This document shows, one piece after another, positions 55,001-61,000 of a DNA stretch of 64,000 nt. The notes under the pieces were generated by a model. That model was given only the letters and a program-made list of their open reading frames with translations, searched no databases and was not told the DNA's origin. This DNA comes from Tethya wilhelma (lineage: Eukaryota; Porifera; Demospongiae; Tethyida; Tethyidae), in the NCBI GenBank assembly GCA_964030475.1, contig CAXIPT010000002.1, positions 14,533,095-14,597,094 of the forward strand. The letters are read 5' to 3'. The position numbers were made by a program, and so were the translations under genes. Position 1 is the stretch's first letter, and every line of letters begins with the position of its first letter.

Positions 55001-58000
55001 TTTACACACTTTTACAACCATTCCATCTTGTTTGTTTTCTTTTTACGATTTAGCCATTCTTGTGTCTCATTACGTTTCTAAGTTTTTTTTACTTGCTTGC
55101 TCTCATTAATATTTTTCATAATTCTATGAATACATTAATGCCAGTTATTCATAATTAATTTTGTGCTGGATATTGAAGTGAAATAGACATCTCAGTCATT
55201 TGGAGGCAGGAGCTGTATTTTAGGCTAACATGAGATTTACTTGCCTTGCTATAAAGTCTCTCATTATGATAATCTAAAAAACTATTCACCACCTTTACAA
55301 GAGTCTAACATCAACCAGGTATTACAATAGTAGTCCAGGAAATCATAACTGCCATTGCAACCTCTAAAAGTGAATACCGTATAGTGGGAAAGTTTCGCGG
55401 GGTTTAACTTTCATGGATTTTGCGGATCACAATCCATCTGTGAAAGTTTTTATCCGCAAAATTTATCATAATGTATATGGGCTTGCACAGCTTATCTGTG
55501 AAAGTAAAACTACAAAAAATGTTTGACTAGAGACATTCAAAAAAGTTTGACACTGCGAAACTTTCCTGCTATACGGTATTCTCTGAGAAAAGTTGAATCA
55601 AGATCGAAGAAGAAGAAGAATGGTTTATGCCATGCTTTTAGCATCATTAGAATAAGAATGAGCTAAATAGTAGCTTAAGAAGACTTTAGTGTCAAGTGCT
55701 TAGTTCTACAGTTTTGTATTGCACTAATGGGCCATCCGTGTGCAGTTATTTTTCTACTATACACTTTTTGGACTTGGAAGATTTTCACGTCAATATCATT
55801 TGGAAATGGTCGTCACAATTAAGTGCGCACCATAGCTAGGCCTCGCCTACACATGCATTATAGGCCTAGGTAACTCCATCTATCTCTGCTAAATCTCTGC
55901 CTGTCATGGCTATCTAATTAAGTTATGCGGTTTTAAACACAAAATAACAGATGGCCATGCGCAGATAATTCTTACTATGATCTGCCACCAATTCGGCACT
56001 AGTGCAATTCGTATCAACCAAATTTTGTATTAGTCTATGCTGCAAATGAATTTGGGAGGCTAGATATAGCACAGCGCAGTGACTGAATGCTTGAGTAGCT
56101 ACAGTTGCTCCTCAGCCAGCCGCAAAGTATATTTAGGTGAAGCAGCAATGTGTTTTGAATGGCTAATGTAGCCTCCAAAGGCCATCTACCATGTTAACAA
56201 CACAACACAAGTGTTATAAGTCTTACTGGCAAACTCAATACGGCATAAGTGCATACACATGCCTACCTCTACCCTTGAGACTGCAGATCTACTCATGCAG
56301 GCTCGCCCCCATGATGCTATGCATCACCCTAGTAAATTAATTTTTTCAAGTGGTCAACACACTGGTAAAGGTCACCATGTATTGCATAATGTGCTAGCTG
56401 TGGAATCTAACTTTACTAAGGGCTTACAGTGAGCTGAGCTGCACTGCACTTTAGCCTGCCACTAACCAGCTAGACTGCAATGGACTTTAATTGCTCAGCT
56501 ATGTGGCAAGCTATCAGCTAGCTAGCATTCTGCAAGAGCTCCCAGGCTCTCTAGCTCTCCTTTCGTTCCGCAAGTGAAAGGTCATAGGAGAGAGCCTGGG
56601 TACGAGGCTATAATGAGTGTACAAAAGTGGCCAACCTGTATTTTGTATATGGCAATACTGGGAATCTCTGTTTAGAATTTTGTTGAATGGTAAACAGTTA
56701 CTCAGATGCTTTGACAGTAGAGTTGAAATTATAGACTCATATACAGGTGGACTTAAACTTCGCTGGCTTAGCTGCTTGGGCAGGTAAGTAACTCAATGAT
56801 TGCAAGTTGAATAGAGTGAGATAATGCTTTAATTTGTGTAAAAGTATGCATCATAGTGGCTTAGTCGTGTGTTGTTTTGTATGAGTGCATGACTGACTGG
56901 CATAGATACTGAGCATTCAGTGTGGATCATTCAGTAAAAAACAGCATGCTACAGGGGGCATGAACGGGTGCGGTTTCGAAGATAAGCGCTCAAAGAAGCA
57001 CAAAGCCTCAGATCTCCGAAACTACAGCATTTTGTAAAATTCTACACAACAAATTTAATTCAAGAACGTAAGTACCTTCAATTTAATTCTTGAGCTGTTG
57101 TTCTCTAGATAATTTACTAACAGACAAACAGACACACACTGTAATCCTTTGCACGTGCTATGCACCCGCCGAGGCATAAAAATACATTTAATTGGAGTTC
57201 ACATCACTTGCAGTAAACTTCTGTTACATATCACACAAACGTGCATGCAACTTTGCCTACAATTATGATTCAATACCACAGGGGTATAATTAATTTGGTA
57301 CAATCATCTATACTCACCATAGCCTGTTCATCGATATTAATGAATTCAGGATATTTTCCTTTTTCTCTTTCAGTGAGGTAATTGCTTCTTGTTTGTCGAT
57401 AGTACCAACCAAAACTCATTACAACAATACAAAGTATAACCAGAGAACCAAAGAACAAAGCTAAATGGGAAAGAAAAACACAAAAAATAGTGAATTCAAA
57501 GCACAGGGTACCACATTAGCAAAACTAAAGATGATCGGGCTAGTTGTACTTCAGTTAAAACTAGATCATTTATTAAAAATAGCTACTGATCAGGTTGTAC
57601 AAGCACTTCTGAACTTATTACACCACATACAATACTAATTAACACAACTTAATGTATTGCAATAGAGCGAAAAACAGTTTACACGCGTTTAATTTGGCAG
57701 TTTTTGTGCCAATCGCCAAACCGCCAAATGTAATGTACCGCCAATATTTCCACGTTTACGGTATGTCAATATGCACATTGAAAGCACAATTGAAGTGAAA
57801 TGCTCTATATTACCCTCAGCGATAATTAATATGATAAATAAATATTTTTTCCATTAGTACATAATTTGTGCCTATAATTTGGTGAACCTCTGAGATGGGG
57901 ACAACCTTAGAAGAGAGGACAAACTCCCACTCTGAAAGTATTCAGAGGTCTGATTGTTAAGGCTAATAGACAACTAGACAAATTGTCAAATGGTCTGCTA

Positions 58001-61000
58001 TTTGCAACCTTAGCTTAGAACCACTAATTAAAAGATGGAAGTATAATATACAATACACAGACCTGGAAAGTATAATAGGAGTGATGACGAAACAAGAATG
58101 AAGAGTGTCAAGAAGTAGTTTTCCCATCTGCAAAATGTACAGTATAGAAGTCAGATACGATAAGCTCCAAATTTGTGGTACAAAAATATTATAGATACAG
58201 GTACAAAAAAGATTGTAAATACAGGTAATTTTGTAAGATGATCAACATGAAAAATGGCAGCTCCCCAGATATCTTCGAACTTGGTACACATGTATATATT
58301 AGGTACTCAGACATTTTTTGCACAATTAAATTAGCGGTCAATCAACGTTAGATGGCTTAGAGGTAACTAGAGTTGCTGTTTTTCCCCCTAAACTTGTGCT
58401 ACCTGACAACTTAAAATTGACTAATTTCTTGAATACAGTTAAGTTTCACGACAAACCAACTATATCACATGATTGCTTATGTTCTGAGCTTTTTTTTGGT
58501 ATAAATATACCAAAAGAAATATTAAAATTAGAATTTTGTCAAAACTACAAATTACACCTGCATTTAACATGTTAAACGCAGGTGTAATTTGTAGTTTTGA
58601 CAAAATTCTAATATGTTTAATAATTAAGTTGTACTTTGCACATTACAATTATCATACGTACGGTAGTACGTATAGTAGGAATGGGCCGACTGTCCCATTG
58701 ACACAATACAAAATGTTCATGCTTATAAACTTTCAGGGAAACAAGGCTAAGCCTTCAAATGCATTTTATAGCCTCTCCCAGACAGTTTACTTACTGTATT
58801 AACCAAGAAAACTGGCAGAAAGTTTCTGGAGCACTCTGGAGAGAGCGCTGGCGAGAAGCCACAAGAGTGCAATTTTGTTCTCCTTCCTTCCTTCCTTCCT
58901 TCCTTCCTAACTGACTTACTTGAACGCGATTTCCAGACAAACTAAAGGCATTGAGCCAACTTTAACTATATAGTGAGACTTCATTTCATCTGTAGTACGT
59001 CCTTTTTGACTTGTTAGCTGGCGAAAAGGCAGCAAACAAAATCTAGGCAGCTTTGAAAATCTCGATATAAAATACTGTACTTTTATTTAGCCATTTTTAT
59101 GTAGGTAAAGGTCGTCAATAGACCACGTGGTTTGCAATTACTTATAATGCGCATGCGCATTAAATGTACAGTTCTGCTTCTTGTATACAACTAGTCTCTG
59201 CTGTATGAATACAGAAGCACCTTGGTGTTAATGAACAAGTATAGTAAAAATTTTATAAAAATTAGAAGTGTAGGAATGGGCAGTGCGGTAAAAAGCAATG
59301 AAACAAGGTAAGTCTCTGAATTTCGGCACATGACTACTTCATTTTTTGTACCCAACTCTTATACATTACTGTGTACCTACATTCTACATACTTGTTACTT
59401 TATCCAAATTAGTCAAGTGATTGCTTGCATTGACTCATGAGCCAAATGACCGACACTATGATGGAATTCAAACTTGCAATTGACTCATTAAATGAAGTAG
59501 TCATGTGCCGAAATTCAGAGACTTACCTTGTTTCATTGCTTTTTACCGCACTGCCCATTCCTACACTTCTAATTTTTATAAAATACTATTATTCCTCTTT
59601 GTACCACATAAGTTTGGTTTTGGGACGTGTGCATACTGGATTGTTTAACTCAAGATCTGATTACTTCTCAAAGGAAACATTAAGAATTTGACCAGTATGA
59701 AAACATGCTTCTTTTCTTCATATCTGTCTATATGTGATGACAATCATAGATAGGCAATGAATATGATTAATTTCTGTGTAAATAATTATGAATTGTTTAA
59801 CTCATATAAGTAAAAAATAATGTACAAATTAATCTGATTAATGTAAAGTGTCTTAAGTTGCTGCTGCTGCTTTGCTTGTACTCTATGGTATTGTGTATAC
59901 TCTATTGGTAGTAGTTCTTTATTCTTTGATCCATCTCCTATTATCATTTTAATAATCTTGTGGGTAGATTCAGGATATAACTGGGCAATTACCAGACTTT
60001 ATCAGTGATTTACCATTATACTCCTTACATTTTCTTCTTTATCTGATGGGTACTACATGTATATAGTTGTATCCTTTAACTGGGCATATTTTTACTCCAG
60101 TATAACTGGCAGATTTGTAAAAATTTAATAGTAGTAGTAGTAATAGTAGACTTGATGTCAGCAACATGATTAGCAAATGCGTGAAAGTAATCACTAGAAA
60201 GATGCGTTTCCATTTCAAGTGTACACAGTTGTAGTGCCTCAATCCCATTAGACTCAAGATCTGTATACTTCTCAAAGGAAACATTAAGAATTTGACCAGT
60301 ATGAAAACATGCTTCTTTTCTTCATATCTGTCTATATGTGATGACAATCATAGATAGGCAATGAATATGATTAATTTCTGTGTAAATAATTATGGATTGT
60401 TTAACTCGTTTGTGTGTCATTTTCTACAGAAAACACATCATAGTGTTTTACTTATAATTGTTTGTTATAAAGTTTTTTTTTTCTCTTATAGTGTATCAAG
60501 TTATGGTGGGCCATGAGTGTTCTGCAATTTGAAGCTGGATTTAGAAGGTATTGTGGGTTAACAACATCACCTGGTAGGAAAGGGGTGGTCACAACCATTA
60601 TATCAGGTCTCAGGTCTGCTTCAAAAGACAGTATCTCTCTCAGGAGTAGTACTAGTGTCGCCATGTCTGCTCAGTTGCTTCAACTTTATATTATGTACAG
60701 ACAAGGACAGTCCGGCTGCTTATAAGTGATTTGCTCAGAGTTGTCTCTGCATCGAGTCTCCTTTCTCTTTCACTCTCTCTACAGTCTCTGCCGGCCACGT
60801 GTACGTGTATATACTGTGCGATTCCAAATTTCAATACTTTCGATCATGGCACCAGATTTTGTGATGTCATAAATTTACTATGATAATAATACATTTTGCC
60901 CTAACTTGGAATCTTTCATGCACCTGCACAAAATTGGCACGAGAAAATGGTATCTGAAGTGTGGCATTTTCACAAGGTACAATTTTTTTTTGTTGTTTAC

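Noticed and set aside
60452..60725. Overlapping ORFs on both strands as host exons in intron 1
   Set aside because: No phase-compatible splice sites and no similarity to the protrudin layout.
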